Part shown: positions 43,609-53,286 of the stretch, in pieces
Position numbering within the stretch: position 1 is the first letter of the stretch
Layout of the letters: the number at the start of each line of letters is the position of its first letter
Source: JABDMH01 sp964428345
GTDB lineage: Bacteria; Bacteroidota; Bacteroidia; Chitinophagales; Saprospiraceae
Direction of reading: 5' to 3'
Length of the DNA: 64,000 nt
Assembly: GCA_964428345.1 (NCBI GenBank)
Contig: CAYRYD010000005.1
Span: forward strand, 1 to 64,000
Notes under the pieces: generated by a model
What the model was told of the DNA's origin: nothing
The model's database searches: none
Seen by the model: only the letters and a program-made list of their open reading frames with translations
Made by a program: the position numbers and the translations under genes

Positions 43609-44340
43609 ATGAAGATCTGTGCGGCTCAGACCAAAGCACTCAAAGGAGATATTTTACATAATATTTCACAACATGAAAGATTGATCGGTCTGGCCATATC
43701 GGAAGGGGCTGATATCGTCATTTTTCCTGAACTTTCGCTGACTGGTTACGAACCATCCCTGGTAAAACATCTCGCCACCACTCCGGACGATTCACGCTTT
43801 GATATCTTTCAGAAAATCAGCAATGCCGGAAAGATCATAATCGGGACTGGGATGCCCACCATAAGCGAAGAGGGAATTCACATCAGCATGCTCCTTTTTC
43901 GTCCATACATAGAAAGACAAACCTATTCAAAACAATTTCTGCATCCCGACGAACTGAAGTTTTTTGTCAGCGGACAGAATATCACGGATTTTAGAGTGGA
44001 TCATTTCAACATTGCATTTTCAATCTGCTATGAGTTATCGGTAAAGGAACATGCAGAGAATGCCTTTCATAACGGAGCGCAGATCTATATCGCCAGCGTG
44101 GCAAAATTTGTGAATGGATTGAAAAATGCCAGTGATCGATTGTCTGCCATTGCAAGGGAATATTCGATGACCGTACTGATGTCCAATTGTATTGGTGAAG
44201 CGGACGGACAGCGCTGTGCCGGCCTATCATCTATCTGGAACAATCAGGGACAGCTGATAGACCGATTGGATGATTCCCATGAGGGAATTATTCAGATCGA
44301 CACTGATACGATGGAGGTCGTGAAGCAGATATTGATTTGA
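43609..44340 (+). CDS. Nitrilase-superfamily carbon-nitrogen hydrolase
   Basis: A 243-residue amidohydrolase of the nitrilase superfamily. The catalytic triad is visible as Glu in VIFPELSLTGYEP, Lys in the segment TYSKQFLHPDE and Cys in FSICYELSVKEHA. The ending (RCAGLSSIWNNQGQLI) is also standard. It hydrolyses an amide or carbamoyl bond in the cytoplasm; substrate unknown. Confidence 0.85.
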   Translation: MKICAAQTKALKGDILHNISQHERLIGLAISEGADIVIFPELSLTGYEPSLVKHLATTPDDSRFDIFQKISNAGKIIIGTGMPTISEEGIHISMLLFRPYIERQTYSKQFLHPDELKFFVSGQNITDFRVDHFNIAFSICYELSVKEHAENAFHNGAQIYIASVAKFVNGLKNASDRLSAIAREYSMTVLMSNCIGEADGQRCAGLSSIWNNQGQLIDRLDDSHEGIIQIDTDTMEVVKQILI

Positions 44341-44431
44341 TCTGGTCACCAGGCATTGGTCCCAAATTTCAGTACTGTGATCAGTGAGCTGCTTTTCAGT
44401 TGCCACTCCGGAACCGGTATGATACATATCA

Positions 44432-44439
44432 TAAATTTG
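44432..44439 (+). promoter_or_regulatory. Probable -7 element upstream of PEP synthase
   Basis: TAAATTTG fits TAnnTTTG and would start transcription near 44446, leaving an untranslated leader of about 59 bases before ATG 44505. I see no TTG at the -33 distance. Confidence 0.35.
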
Positions 44440-44504
44440 CTTGACAGTCATCATTCAAACCATGCCAGGCAAGCCTTAATATTAACCTGCTTAAATAGTG
44501 GATT

Positions 44505-46889
44505 ATGCTGTATACCATTCCATTGAATAAAACTCGTAACAGCGATGTTGCATCGGTAGGAGGTAAGAACGCTTCTCTGGGTGAAATGCTCAGTAAACTT
44601 ACCCACTTTGGTATAAGAGTACCGGATGGATTTGCCCTGACCGCCGCGGCTTACCGTTTTTTCCTGGAGAAAAACCACCTGACAGTCAAACTAAAAAATG
44701 AACTGCAAAAACTGGATCTTGAAAAATTGTCGAATCTAGCGGAGATCGGAGAGAACTGCCGGAATATTATTGCATCCGGAAAACTACCGGACCCGGTAGC
44801 AGATGAAGTAATTGAATCGTACAAAGTCCTAAAGGGTAATCGCGAAATTTCGGTGGCCGTAAGGAGTAGTGCAACAGCAGAAGATTTGCCTACCGCCAGT
44901 TTTGCCGGTCAACATGACAGTTTTCTCAATGTGGAGGGAGAGGACAATCTGCTCACCGCCGTCCATCGATGCTACGTTTCGCTGTTTAACGACCGGGCCA
45001 TCAAATACCGGCTCGACAATGGGTTTGATCATATGCAAGTGGCGCTCTCGGTGGGAGTGCAACGCATGGTGCGTTCCGATAAAGGCAGTGCTGGTGTGGC
45101 TTTTACGCTGGATCCGGAGTCGGGATTTGACAAGGTTGTTTACATCACTTCGTCATGGGGTTTGGGTGAGAATATCGTCCAGGGTGCTGTCAATCCCGAT
45201 GAGTTTTATGTATTTAAACCTTCAATCGACAATCGGAAACGCAGTGTTATTTATAAAAAGCTGGGCACCAAGGAGACGCGAATGGTGTATGCGGGTCGGA
45301 CAGATGTAAAATCCATTATCCGGATTGATACTCCTCCTCATGAACGCAGCATCTATTCCATTAGCGAGAAGGAGGCCGAAACCCTGGGTTTGTGGTGTTA
45401 TAAAATAGAACAACACTATCAACTGCCGATGGACATAGAGTGGGCGAAGGATGGTCTGACCGGTGAATTGTTTATCGTACAGGCTCGTCCGGAAACAGTA
45501 CATGGACAAAAAGAGCATCTGACCCTGAAAGAGTTTAAACTCCTTTCGAAAGCGGTACCGGTTTGCAAAGGAAAAGCAGTGGGCCGGGCCATTGCCAGTG
45601 GAAGGGCATGTATCGTACAATCCCTCGCCGATGCCGGAAAGGTACAACAGGGTGACATCATTGTCGCCGACGTCACCAATCCTGACTGGAATGCCATGCT
45701 GCGTAAAGCAGTGAGTATTGTGACCAATAAAGGGGGAAGAACGAGTCATGCGTCGATCGTCGCTCGCGAATTGGGCATACACGCTGTAGTAGGCTCGGGT
45801 GATGCAACCGAAAAACTGCACGATGGACAGATCATAACCGTTTCCTGTATCGAAGGTGATGAAGGGTTGGTCTATAATGGAAAATGTGACTGGCAGGAGG
45901 AGGAAATCCGGTTGGAAAATATTGCCCGTACTCACACCCGACCCATGTTTATTCTGGCTGATCCCGATAAATCATTCCGTTTATCACAGTATCCAAACGA
46001 GGGCGTCGGCTTGTTGCGCATGGAATTTATCATTGCCAATAGCATCCGCATTCATCCCATGGCGTTGGTTAAGTTCAGTGAACTCACCGATTCCAATGAT
46101 AAGAAAGCCATTGAAGCGATCACCCATCACTACCCCGACAAGAAGGAATATTTCACCGAGAAACTTTCGGAGGCAGTAGCCATGGTCGCAGCGGCATTTT
46201 ATCCAAAAGAGGTCATTGTGCGTATGAGTGATTTCAAAACCAATGAATATGCCCAGTTGATCGGCGGAAAACTCTTTGAGCCGGAAGAAGAAAATCCGAT
46301 GCTTGGTTTCCGGGGAGCTTCCCGCTATTATAACCAGCTGTACCGGGAGGGATTCGGTTTGGAATGCGAAGCCATGCGTATTGTCCGCGATGAAATGGGA
46401 TTGACGAATGTAAAGCTAATGATACCATTCTGTCGCACCGTCGAAGAAGGAAAACTGGTACTCGAGACCATGAAAGATTTTGGTCTGGTTCGCGGAAAGA
46501 ATGGATTGGAAGTGTATGTCATGGCTGAAATACCGAGTAATGTCATTCTTGCCAGACAGTTTGCGGAGATTTTTGATGGCTTTTCCATCGGTTCGAACGA
46601 TCTCACTCAGCTTACCCTGGGAATAGACCGGGACTCGAGGATCATCAGTGATTTGTTTGACGAAAACAATGAAGCAATCCGGCAAATGCTGGCAACCGTC
46701 ATTGAAAGTGCCAGAGAATCGGGCGTGAAAATCGGACTTTGCGGACAAGCTCCAAGCGATTATCCAGAGTTTGCCCGGTTTCTCGTTGATTTGGGTATTG
46801 ACAGCATTTCCTTTACTCCTGATGCATTACTGAGGGGAATCGAAAATATCAGCAGGGCAGAAAGAAAGAAGGGACAGCTGATACATTAG
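44505..46889 (+). CDS. ppsA: Phosphoenolpyruvate synthase
   Basis: The 794-residue protein has the three PEP synthase domains: N-terminal ATP-grasp (VGGKNASLGEML; AVRSSATAEDLPTASFAGQHDSFLNV), central phospho-histidine domain with NKGGRTSHASIVARELGIHAVVG, and C-terminal PEP-utilising barrel with GSNDLTQLTLGIDRDS and IGLCGQAPSDYPEFARFLVDLGIDS carrying the active-site Cys. It makes PEP from pyruvate with ATP and so supports gluconeogenesis from pyruvate or acetyl units, which suits the pyruvate-forming aldolases and the acyl-CoA synthetase nearby. Full length; 140 bases before the next gene. Confidence 0.92.
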   Translation: MLYTIPLNKTRNSDVASVGGKNASLGEMLSKLTHFGIRVPDGFALTAAAYRFFLEKNHLTVKLKNELQKLDLEKLSNLAEIGENCRNIIASGKLPDPVADEVIESYKVLKGNREISVAVRSSATAEDLPTASFAGQHDSFLNVEGEDNLLTAVHRCYVSLFNDRAIKYRLDNGFDHMQVALSVGVQRMVRSDKGSAGVAFTLDPESGFDKVVYITSSWGLGENIVQGAVNPDEFYVFKPSIDNRKRSVIYKKLGTKETRMVYAGRTDVKSIIRIDTPPHERSIYSISEKEAETLGLWCYKIEQHYQLPMDIEWAKDGLTGELFIVQARPETVHGQKEHLTLKEFKLLSKAVPVCKGKAVGRAIASGRACIVQSLADAGKVQQGDIIVADVTNPDWNAMLRKAVSIVTNKGGRTSHASIVARELGIHAVVGSGDATEKLHDGQIITVSCIEGDEGLVYNGKCDWQEEEIRLENIARTHTRPMFILADPDKSFRLSQYPNEGVGLLRMEFIIANSIRIHPMALVKFSELTDSNDKKAIEAITHHYPDKKEYFTEKLSEAVAMVAAAFYPKEVIVRMSDFKTNEYAQLIGGKLFEPEEENPMLGFRGASRYYNQLYREGFGLECEAMRIVRDEMGLTNVKLMIPFCRTVEEGKLVLETMKDFGLVRGKNGLEVYVMAEIPSNVILARQFAEIFDGFSIGSNDLTQLTLGIDRDSRIISDLFDENNEAIRQMLATVIESARESGVKIGLCGQAPSDYPEFARFLVDLGIDSISFTPDALLRGIENISRAERKKGQLIH

Positions 46890-47029
46890 ATCAGGAAGCG
46901 ACCTTGCCATTTTTCTTACGGAGAGCATCTCAAAAACCTTTGAATAATGATCGTAGAAAAGCGGTGACAAATGAACGGGTTTTTTAGGGGTCCACTTAAA
47001 AATGATTACCCGTAAAGTATCCATGAAAT

Positions 47030-48748
47030 ATGAAGATTCGACCCAACTTCACAAATTATGAAACCTTATGCCGGAATTTTCACTGGGATAAGGAACGTGC
47101 CTTCTTAGACGGACTACCAGGGGGTAAGGGTCTGAATATTGCTTATGAGGCGGTTGACCGTCATGCTGATGGTCATCTGAAAAATAGCATTGCGATTCGG
47201 CTCATACGTAAAGATGGGATTGTCAATGACTTAACCTATGCAGATTTAAAAATGCAGACCTCCAAGTTTGCCAATGTCCTGGATGCATCGGGAATAGGAA
47301 AGGGAGAAACCGTATACACCTTACTGGGAAGAACTCCCGAACTCTATATAACAGCCTTGGGTGTCTTAAAATATACGGCCGTTTTTTGCCCCTTATTTTC
47401 AGTATTTGGTCCCGAACCGGTTTTTCAACGAATAAGCCGGGGTGCAGGAGTAGTTTTGGTAACCACCCGGGCATTCTATGAGCGAAAAATTAAACAGCAG
47501 ACCGACCGGTTGACCTCGCTTCGATTAATCTTGCTGACAGACATCGATGATCACATTTCCGATAAAGTCAGGTCCTTTTCAAAATTGATGCACCAGGCTT
47601 CCGGTGAATTTACCATACCGGCTACCGATCCGGAAGATCCGGCATTACTTCATTTCACGAGCGGGACGACCGGCATGCCCAAAGGAGCGCTGCATGTCCA
47701 TCGGGCAGTACTTACTCATTATACCACCGGTAAGTATGTACTTGATTTTCATCCGGGAGATATGTTCTGGTGTACGGCCGATCCGGGATGGGTCACGGGG
47801 ACTTCATATGGCATTATCGCTCCTTTGGTCAATGGGATAACCAGTGTGGTCGATGAGGAAGAGTTTGATGCGGTCAGGTGGTATACCATCCTGCAGGAGC
47901 AGAAGGTGAATATCTGGTATACTGCACCCACAGCTATCCGGAGACTGATGCGGATGCAGATTATTCCCCGGGAAGTCTACCAGCTTGACAGCCTGCGGTT
48001 GGTGCTGAGTGTTGGTGAACCTTTGCATGCCGCCGAAGTACTATGGGGAGAGAAGGCCTTTGGAATGCCAATACTTGACAACTGGTGGCAAACCGAAACC
48101 GGAGGGATTATGATCGCCAACTACCGGTCATTGAAAGTGAAACCCGGGTCAATGGGAAAACCCCTGCCGGGAGTAGAAGCTGCAATCGCAGAAATTAAAG
48201 ACAATGATATCAGGATTTTGACGGTTCCCTCGCAGGAAGGACACCTGGTGTTAAGAAAAGGCTTTCCTTCGATGTTCAGGGCCTACCTGCATGATCAGGA
48301 GCGATATGACAAATGCTTCATGAGCGATTGGTATATTACCGGTGATCTGGCAAGAAAGGACGCTGACGGCTATTTTTGGTTTATAGGAAGGGCAGACGAT
48401 ATCATCAAGACTTCAGGTCATATGGTCGGACCGCTTGAAGTGGAAAGTACCTTGATGAAGCATGAAGCCGTGGCAGAAGCTGCCGTGATCGGTAAGCCAG
48501 AGCCGGCTATCGGAGAATTGGTCAAGGCATTTGTCGTGCTGAATAGATCCTATAAGGCGTGTGAGGAGCTGAAAATGGATATCATGGGTTTTGCCCGTAA
48601 AGAAATGGGCCCTGCAATCGCTCCTAAGGAAATTGAGTTTGTTACCTACATTCCCACGACCCGGAGTGGGAAGGTATTGAGACGACTGTTAAAAGCCCGG
48701 GAACTCGGATTGCCGGAGGGAGATACATCAACTCTGGAACAAAAATGA
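47030..48748 (+). CDS. AMP-forming acetyl/acyl-CoA synthetase (AcsA-like)
   Basis: The 572-residue ANL-superfamily ligase matches the length of AcsA. Motifs: LLHFTSGTTGMPKGALH (A3), DNWWQTETGG (A5), YITGDLARKDADGYFWFIGRADDIIKTSGHMVGPLEVE (A7/A8, quoted as GDLARKD and GRADDIIKTSGHMVGP) and PTTRSGKVLRR with the catalytic lysine (A10). It activates acetate or another small acid to its CoA thioester. Its TGA overlaps the ATG of the E1-alpha gene (ATGA). In this module it may load the acyl carrier protein or supply acetyl groups in parallel with the dehydrogenase; that is inference. Confidence 0.88.
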   Translation: MKIRPNFTNYETLCRNFHWDKERAFLDGLPGGKGLNIAYEAVDRHADGHLKNSIAIRLIRKDGIVNDLTYADLKMQTSKFANVLDASGIGKGETVYTLLGRTPELYITALGVLKYTAVFCPLFSVFGPEPVFQRISRGAGVVLVTTRAFYERKIKQQTDRLTSLRLILLTDIDDHISDKVRSFSKLMHQASGEFTIPATDPEDPALLHFTSGTTGMPKGALHVHRAVLTHYTTGKYVLDFHPGDMFWCTADPGWVTGTSYGIIAPLVNGITSVVDEEEFDAVRWYTILQEQKVNIWYTAPTAIRRLMRMQIIPREVYQLDSLRLVLSVGEPLHAAEVLWGEKAFGMPILDNWWQTETGGIMIANYRSLKVKPGSMGKPLPGVEAAIAEIKDNDIRILTVPSQEGHLVLRKGFPSMFRAYLHDQERYDKCFMSDWYITGDLARKDADGYFWFIGRADDIIKTSGHMVGPLEVESTLMKHEAVAEAAVIGKPEPAIGELVKAFVVLNRSYKACEELKMDIMGFARKEMGPAIAPKEIEFVTYIPTTRSGKVLRRLLKARELGLPEGDTSTLEQK

Positions 48749-49740
48749 ACAGCACCATGGATTCCAGTCAAACCAGGATGAATAAGCAGACGGCCCAAAA
48801 ACTCTTGTATCAGATGATTCAGATCCGGAGGTTCGAGGAGCAATCTGCCCAGGAGTATTCCAGATCGAAAATCAGGGGATTTCTGCATTTGTATATAGGG
48901 GAGGAAGCGGTTGCAGTAGGGGTCATTCAGGCTCTTTCTGATCAGGACCAGATCCTGGGTACCTACCGTGAACATGGCCATGCCCTGGCAAGGGGTGTTG
49001 ATGCTGGAAGTGTGATGGCCGAAATGTTCGGAAAACGGGAAGGATGCAGTCTGGGGCGGGGTGGTTCGATGCATCTTTTCGATGTTTCCCGTAATTTTTA
49101 CGGAGGCAATGCGATAGTGGGAGGGCATCTCCCCATGGCTGTGGGGTTGGCACTGGCTTCTAAAAAGCAGAAAAAGGACAGGGTAATCTGTTGTTTTTTT
49201 GGAGAAGGAGCCGCCGCCGAAGGAGAGTTTCACGAAGCTATGAACCTGGCGGCATTGTGGCAGGTACCCGTATTATTTGTCTGCGAAAATAATCTGTACG
49301 CGATGGGCACCGCCCTTCGCTACACCCATGCGGTCCGGGAACTTGAAAAAAAAGGCCCGGCATACGGAGTTGAATCCGCGGCGGTTGACGGCATGGATTT
49401 ACTGGCCGTCATGAATGCCGCCGGTGAAGCAGTACGGAAAATCAGGAGCACCGGAAAGCCCTATTTTCTGGTGTGCAATACCTATCGTTTCCGGGCTCAC
49501 TCCATGTTTGATGCTGAATTATATCGCGATAAAAAGGAAGTGGAATTATGGAAGCAACAAGATCCCATTCCCCGGTTTCAGCAGTATTTGTTCCGGGAAA
49601 AGTTGATAACGGAGGAGGAAGTTACAGCGATGGAAAAAAAGGTGGAAGGTGAAATACGAAAAGCCGTTGAATTTGCCGAAAAAGGAACCTGGGAGCCAGT
49701 GGATGAACTGACCAGGTTTGTATACAGCGAAAAATCATGA
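48745..49740 (+). CDS. Pyruvate/2-oxoacid dehydrogenase E1 component, alpha subunit
   Basis: A 331-residue E1-alpha subunit. Seen: RGFLHLYIGEEAVAVG, GTYREHGHALARG, GRGGSMHLFD, the thiamin-diphosphate motif GEGAAAEGEFHEAMNLAALWQVPVLFVCENN (G-E-G to E-N-N, the usual G-D-G having Glu) and YRFRAHSMFD with the phosphorylation-loop region. It is the pyruvate or acetoin dehydrogenase type. With the E1-beta subunit it decarboxylates the 2-oxoacid and transfers the acyl group to lipoyl-E2. Overlaps both neighbours by ATGA. Confidence 0.9.
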   Translation: MNSTMDSSQTRMNKQTAQKLLYQMIQIRRFEEQSAQEYSRSKIRGFLHLYIGEEAVAVGVIQALSDQDQILGTYREHGHALARGVDAGSVMAEMFGKREGCSLGRGGSMHLFDVSRNFYGGNAIVGGHLPMAVGLALASKKQKKDRVICCFFGEGAAAEGEFHEAMNLAALWQVPVLFVCENNLYAMGTALRYTHAVRELEKKGPAYGVESAAVDGMDLLAVMNAAGEAVRKIRSTGKPYFLVCNTYRFRAHSMFDAELYRDKKEVELWKQQDPIPRFQQYLFREKLITEEEVTAMEKKVEGEIRKAVEFAEKGTWEPVDELTRFVYSEKS

Positions 49741-50729
49741 CCGTGGCCAAAACTATAAAAATGACTTACCGGGAGGCGTTGAAACAAGGAATCAGGGAGT
49801 CCCTTTTAAACGACGAACGAGTATTTGTGATGGGTGAAGATGTGGGTCGCTATGGTGGCGCCTTTGCCGTAAGTAAAGGGCTGCTCGAGGAATTTGGAGA
49901 AGATCGCATCATGGATGTACCGCTTTCCGAATCGGGATTTGTGGGAGCCGGCATTGGAGCGGCTCTTGGAGGTATGAAACCCGTGGTTGAAGTGATGACG
50001 GTTAATTTCAGTTTACTGGCTATGGATCAGATTGTAAACCATGCAGCCACATTACTGCATATGTCGGGTGGGCAATTGAATGTGCCGCTGGTCATCCGGA
50101 TGAGCTGCGGAATCGGGCGTCAACTAGCTGCACAGCATTCCCACAGTTGGGAACCATTTTATGCCCACGTGCCGGGATTGATTGTTTTGTCGGCAGGCAC
50201 CCATGAAGACGCCAGAGGCATGTTGCTCACCGCTCTCGAAAGTCCCGATCCGGTAATCATATTTGAATATACTTTTTCACTCAATCAGGAAAGGGAGATT
50301 CCTGTGGATGCAGGAGCTGTGGATATTAGCCGGGCAAAAATCCTGCGTCAGGGCAATGATATATCGCTCATCACCTATGGATTAAGTGTTCATAAATGCC
50401 TTGAGGCAGCTACCGCACTGGCATCAGCCGGTGTTGACGCCGAAGTTGTTGATTTACGGGTTTTACGACCTTTGGATGAGGAAACCTTTCTCTCCTCGGT
50501 ACGTAAAACTCATCGGGCACTCATTGTGGAAGAAGCCTGGCGTTCGGTGAGCATTTCGGCTGAGGTAAGCTCCCGGATCATGGAGCAGGCATTTTATGAA
50601 TTGGATGCACCGGTAGAACGCCTTTGCGGTGTGGAAGTACCAATTCCCTATCCGTTGCACCTCGAAGAAGCCAGCGTACCTCAGCAACAAACTATTGTCA
50701 GTACAGTAAAAAAAATGATGGGATTATGA
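49737..50729 (+). CDS. Pyruvate/2-oxoacid dehydrogenase E1 component, beta subunit
   Basis: A 330-residue E1-beta subunit: MTYREALKQGIRESL, VFVMGEDVGRYGGAF, RIMDVPLSESGFVGAGIGAALGGMKPVVE (quoted in parts: RIMDVPLSE, GAGIGAALGG), and the transketolase C-terminal domain with DAEVVDLRVLRPLDEET and VEEAW. Forms an alpha2-beta2 tetramer with the upstream product. ATGA overlaps at both ends fix the start and stop. Confidence 0.92.
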   Translation: MTVAKTIKMTYREALKQGIRESLLNDERVFVMGEDVGRYGGAFAVSKGLLEEFGEDRIMDVPLSESGFVGAGIGAALGGMKPVVEVMTVNFSLLAMDQIVNHAATLLHMSGGQLNVPLVIRMSCGIGRQLAAQHSHSWEPFYAHVPGLIVLSAGTHEDARGMLLTALESPDPVIIFEYTFSLNQEREIPVDAGAVDISRAKILRQGNDISLITYGLSVHKCLEAATALASAGVDAEVVDLRVLRPLDEETFLSSVRKTHRALIVEEAWRSVSISAEVSSRIMEQAFYELDAPVERLCGVEVPIPYPLHLEEASVPQQQTIVSTVKKMMGL

Positions 50730-51898
50730 TCGAATTTCAAATGCCCAGCCTGGGTGCAGACATGGAAGATGGTACCCTGGTGGAGTGGAGAAAGAAGCCG
50801 GGAGATGCAGTGAAGCGAGGAGATATTATCGCCGACATTGAAACGCAGAAAGGGCTGATCGAAATAGAGGTGTTTGATGAAGGAATAATTGAGAAATTAT
50901 TGATCAAGGAAGGAGCCAAGGTCCCGGTAGGAACCGTATTGGCTTTGATCAATCCAACAGGAGAAGCCGTGGAATCAAAAGAGGAATCTCCTGAAGAAAG
51001 GGAGATCACCAAAGGAGTCAAAGAAAAACCGCATACTGAAGCTTTACCGGAAAGAGTAAAAATCTCACCATTGGCCAGAAAAATGGCCATAGCCAATAAA
51101 ATTGAAGTCAATCAGATCATAGGAACCGGACTGGATGGAGCTATTACAAAGCAGGATGTCGAAAATTTCATAGCCCTTTCAAAAGAACTGTCGGTCGAAA
51201 AACCGGAAATTTCCAGTATGGAAAGATCGCTGGCCGCCAGCGAAAATATTCGTAGGGCCATCGCTTCTGCCATGAGTAAATCCAATCGCGAGATTCCGCA
51301 TTATTACCTGGAAAAAAAGGTCAACCTGCAAAATGCCATAAGCTGGTTGCAGGAGACAAACAAACACCGTTCACCCAGGGAGCGGCTGCTACCGGTAGCC
51401 CTGATGATTAAAGCAGTAGCCCGTGCGCTTCGGGATGTTCCTGCTTTGAATGCCATCTGGGATAACGGATTGTATCTGAAAACTGAGGTTAATATCGGAC
51501 TGGTTGTCGCATTGCGTTTGGGCGGTGTCGTAGTTCCGTGCATACCCAATGCAGATCTGAAAACAGTGGATGAAATCATGACGGCGCTGAATGACATGAT
51601 TCCAAGGGCAAAAGCATTAAATCTTCGCAGTTCCGAACTCAGCGATTCGACCATAACCTTCACCAACCTTGGGGAAGACAGTGCTGACAAAGTCTTCGGA
51701 ATCATCTATCCTCCCCAGGTTGCCATCATTGGATTTGGAGAAATCTCACAACAACCCTTTGCTGAGAACGGAATGCTGGGTATTTGTCCGGTTATTTGTG
51801 TCACCCTGGCCGGAGATCACCGCGCAACGGATGGACTAACCGGAAGCCGCTTTCTGGCTGCAGTAGACAAATATTTACAAAATCCTGAGCAACTATGA
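50726..51898 (+). CDS. Dihydrolipoamide acyltransferase (E2) component
   Basis: The 390-residue E2 has one lipoyl domain (residues 1-80) with the lipoyl lysine K42 in DIETQKGLIEIEV (the common E-T-D-K-A is E-T-Q-K-G), a linker rich in Glu and Lys, a peripheral subunit-binding domain at about 110-150 (ISPLARKMAIANKIEV... GAITKQDVENF) and the catalytic domain with the active-site DHRATDG motif near the C-terminus. The start is ATG 50726, by ATGA overlap; the open frame extends upstream only as overlap with E1-beta. No E3 gene follows. Confidence 0.9.
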   Translation: MIEFQMPSLGADMEDGTLVEWRKKPGDAVKRGDIIADIETQKGLIEIEVFDEGIIEKLLIKEGAKVPVGTVLALINPTGEAVESKEESPEEREITKGVKEKPHTEALPERVKISPLARKMAIANKIEVNQIIGTGLDGAITKQDVENFIALSKELSVEKPEISSMERSLAASENIRRAIASAMSKSNREIPHYYLEKKVNLQNAISWLQETNKHRSPRERLLPVALMIKAVARALRDVPALNAIWDNGLYLKTEVNIGLVVALRLGGVVVPCIPNADLKTVDEIMTALNDMIPRAKALNLRSSELSDSTITFTNLGEDSADKVFGIIYPPQVAIIGFGEISQQPFAENGMLGICPVICVTLAGDHRATDGLTGSRFLAAVDKYLQNPEQL

Positions 51899-52143
51899 AT
51901 GAAGGAGAAATCAAGGATGTCATTTTCCGATCACTGAAACAGATTGCGCCGGATACCGAACCTTCTGGTCTGTCTCCGGATGAAAGCATCCGGGAGGCAC
52001 TCTATATCGATTCGTTTGACTATCTGCAATTTATTGTCTCATTGGACGAAAAACTGGGTGTAGAAATTCCGGAAGAGGATTATGGAAAAATTGTAACACT
52101 CCGGAGTCTGATGGATTATATCAATGCCTATAAAAAGGCATAA
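51895..52143 (+). CDS. Acyl carrier protein
   Basis: An 82-residue acyl carrier protein. The phosphopantetheine attachment serine is S40 in YIDSFDYLQF, helix 2 context as expected, and the rest is acidic with helical pattern (LDEKLGVEIPEEDYGKIVTL). It starts by ATGA overlap with the E2 gene, so it is made together with the dehydrogenase components and the acyl-CoA synthetase. A dedicated carrier in such a module suggests that the acyl product is passed to a carrier-bound pathway. Confidence 0.88.
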   Translation: MNEGEIKDVIFRSLKQIAPDTEPSGLSPDESIREALYIDSFDYLQFIVSLDEKLGVEIPEEDYGKIVTLRSLMDYINAYKKA

Positions 52144-52303
52144 GAATTATTTGAATTTGAAATGACCAAACAAATAAAATCACAAGACGGTCTTTAATTT
52201 TAAGGCTGACTAGCAGAATAAAGAATGTGGAGACCAGAACCCACGAAAAAAAACGGGGTGAATCCGAAAAACCAGACGAGTAGGAAATTAAATTTTAAAT
52301 ATT

Positions 52304-52714
52304 ATGGCGAACTATAAGATTGAAGAAATCGAAGGAATTGGCACAGTAATAGGCGAGAAACTTCGTCAGTCCGGTATCAATAATACCGACAAATTGTTGG
52401 AGAATGCCAAAACCACAAAACAAAGGAAGAACCTGGTCGAAGCAACGGGAATATCTGAAAAATTAATACTGAAATTTGCCAACATGGCGGATTTGTTCAG
52501 AATTCATGGTTTGGGTCAGGAATATACCGAATTACTGGAAGCCGCCGGGGTCGATACCGTACCGGAATTGGCACAAAGAAATGCTGAGAATTTGGCAGTT
52601 AAGCTTGAGGAAGTCAACGCGGAGAAGAAATTGACCCGAAGAGTACCCTCTCTGAAGGAGGTTGAGCAATGGATAGCGGAAGCAAAAAAATTACCCAGAG
52701 TATTGGAATATTAA
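52304..52714 (+). CDS. DUF4332 helix-hairpin-helix protein
   Basis: A 136-residue protein made of two tandem helix-hairpin-helix-like halves: IEEIEGIGTVIGEKLRQSGI with ATGISEKLILKFAN, and LFRIHGLGQEYTELLEAAGV with VPSLKEVEQWIAEAKKLP. This is DUF4332, of unknown function; HhH modules often contact DNA or protein non-specifically. It lies 160 bases after the acyl carrier gene and is followed by a strong terminator at 52774-52814. Confidence 0.85.
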   Translation: MANYKIEEIEGIGTVIGEKLRQSGINNTDKLLENAKTTKQRKNLVEATGISEKLILKFANMADLFRIHGLGQEYTELLEAAGVDTVPELAQRNAENLAVKLEEVNAEKKLTRRVPSLKEVEQWIAEAKKLPRVLEY

Positions 52715-52773
52715 TGGTGGTTGAGCCGGGTTTTACCTTCCGGAATAATGACTCGTGAAATCCCTGTATCTTT

Positions 52774-52814
52774 TCCATAGCCATTCCCCGTTGTAAACGA
52801 GGGGTGGCTATGGA
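52774..52814 (+). terminator. Long hairpin terminator after DUF4332 gene
   Basis: TCCATAGCCA and TGGCTATGGA form a perfect ten-pair outer stem; the inner TTCCCCG/CGAGGGG adds more pairs with one mismatch around a TTGTAAA loop. TTTAATAT follows. It ends transcription 60 bases after the DUF4332 stop. Confidence 0.65.
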
Positions 52815-52954
52815 TTTAATATAGGAGCACCTCGTTTTGACCCATTCCCGGGCACTCCTGACATCCGGTTATGGCTTGCCGTTATTTTGATGTAAAATTC
52901 TTTGCCGTTGGTTCGAAAGGCTGAAGTAAAGACTTGATTGTCTAAATTTACGGC

Positions 52955-53215
52955 ATGGATATTAATCTGGCCATTCTGCCATTCAGAGAGTTGTCGGGTG
53001 ATAGGACCCCTTGATTTGATGATGCAGGGTTTTACAGAAGATCTGATTATTAACCTCTCAAAATTTAAAGGTCTTTCCTTGCTGGCATTGGAGTCTACCT
53101 CATATATCAGGGGAATTGAAGAAGTTGACGCGATTGCGAAACTGGGAGCCGACTATACCCTGGGTGGCAGTTACCGGGGTTTTCAGGATCAAATACGAAT
53201 TGCAATCTTCCGCTT
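52955..53215 (+). pseudogene. TolB-like domain fragment, frameshifted
   Basis: ATG 52955 opens MDINLAILPFRELSGDRTP and then stops at TGA 53012. In the +1-shifted frame the family sequence continues: MMQGFTEDLIINLSKFKGL, ADYTLGGSYRGFQDQIRI. Together these match the TolB-like N-terminal domain of adenylate-cyclase-associated or TPR regulators (I-A-V-L-P-F start, GFTEDLITNLS core). Similarity ends near 53215. So it is a truncated, frameshifted remnant. Confidence 0.65.
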
Positions 53216-53286
53216 CAGCCATTTCAGATTGGAGTTCGGCCACTCTCTTCTGATAATTTTTCCTGGCTTTCAGGTCAAAAACCTAA

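Noticed and set aside
48745..52143. Acetoin dehydrogenase operon
   Set aside because: The E1/E2 genes would fit, but an acyl carrier protein and an AMP-forming ligase are not part of acetoin operons and E3 and the regulator are missing.
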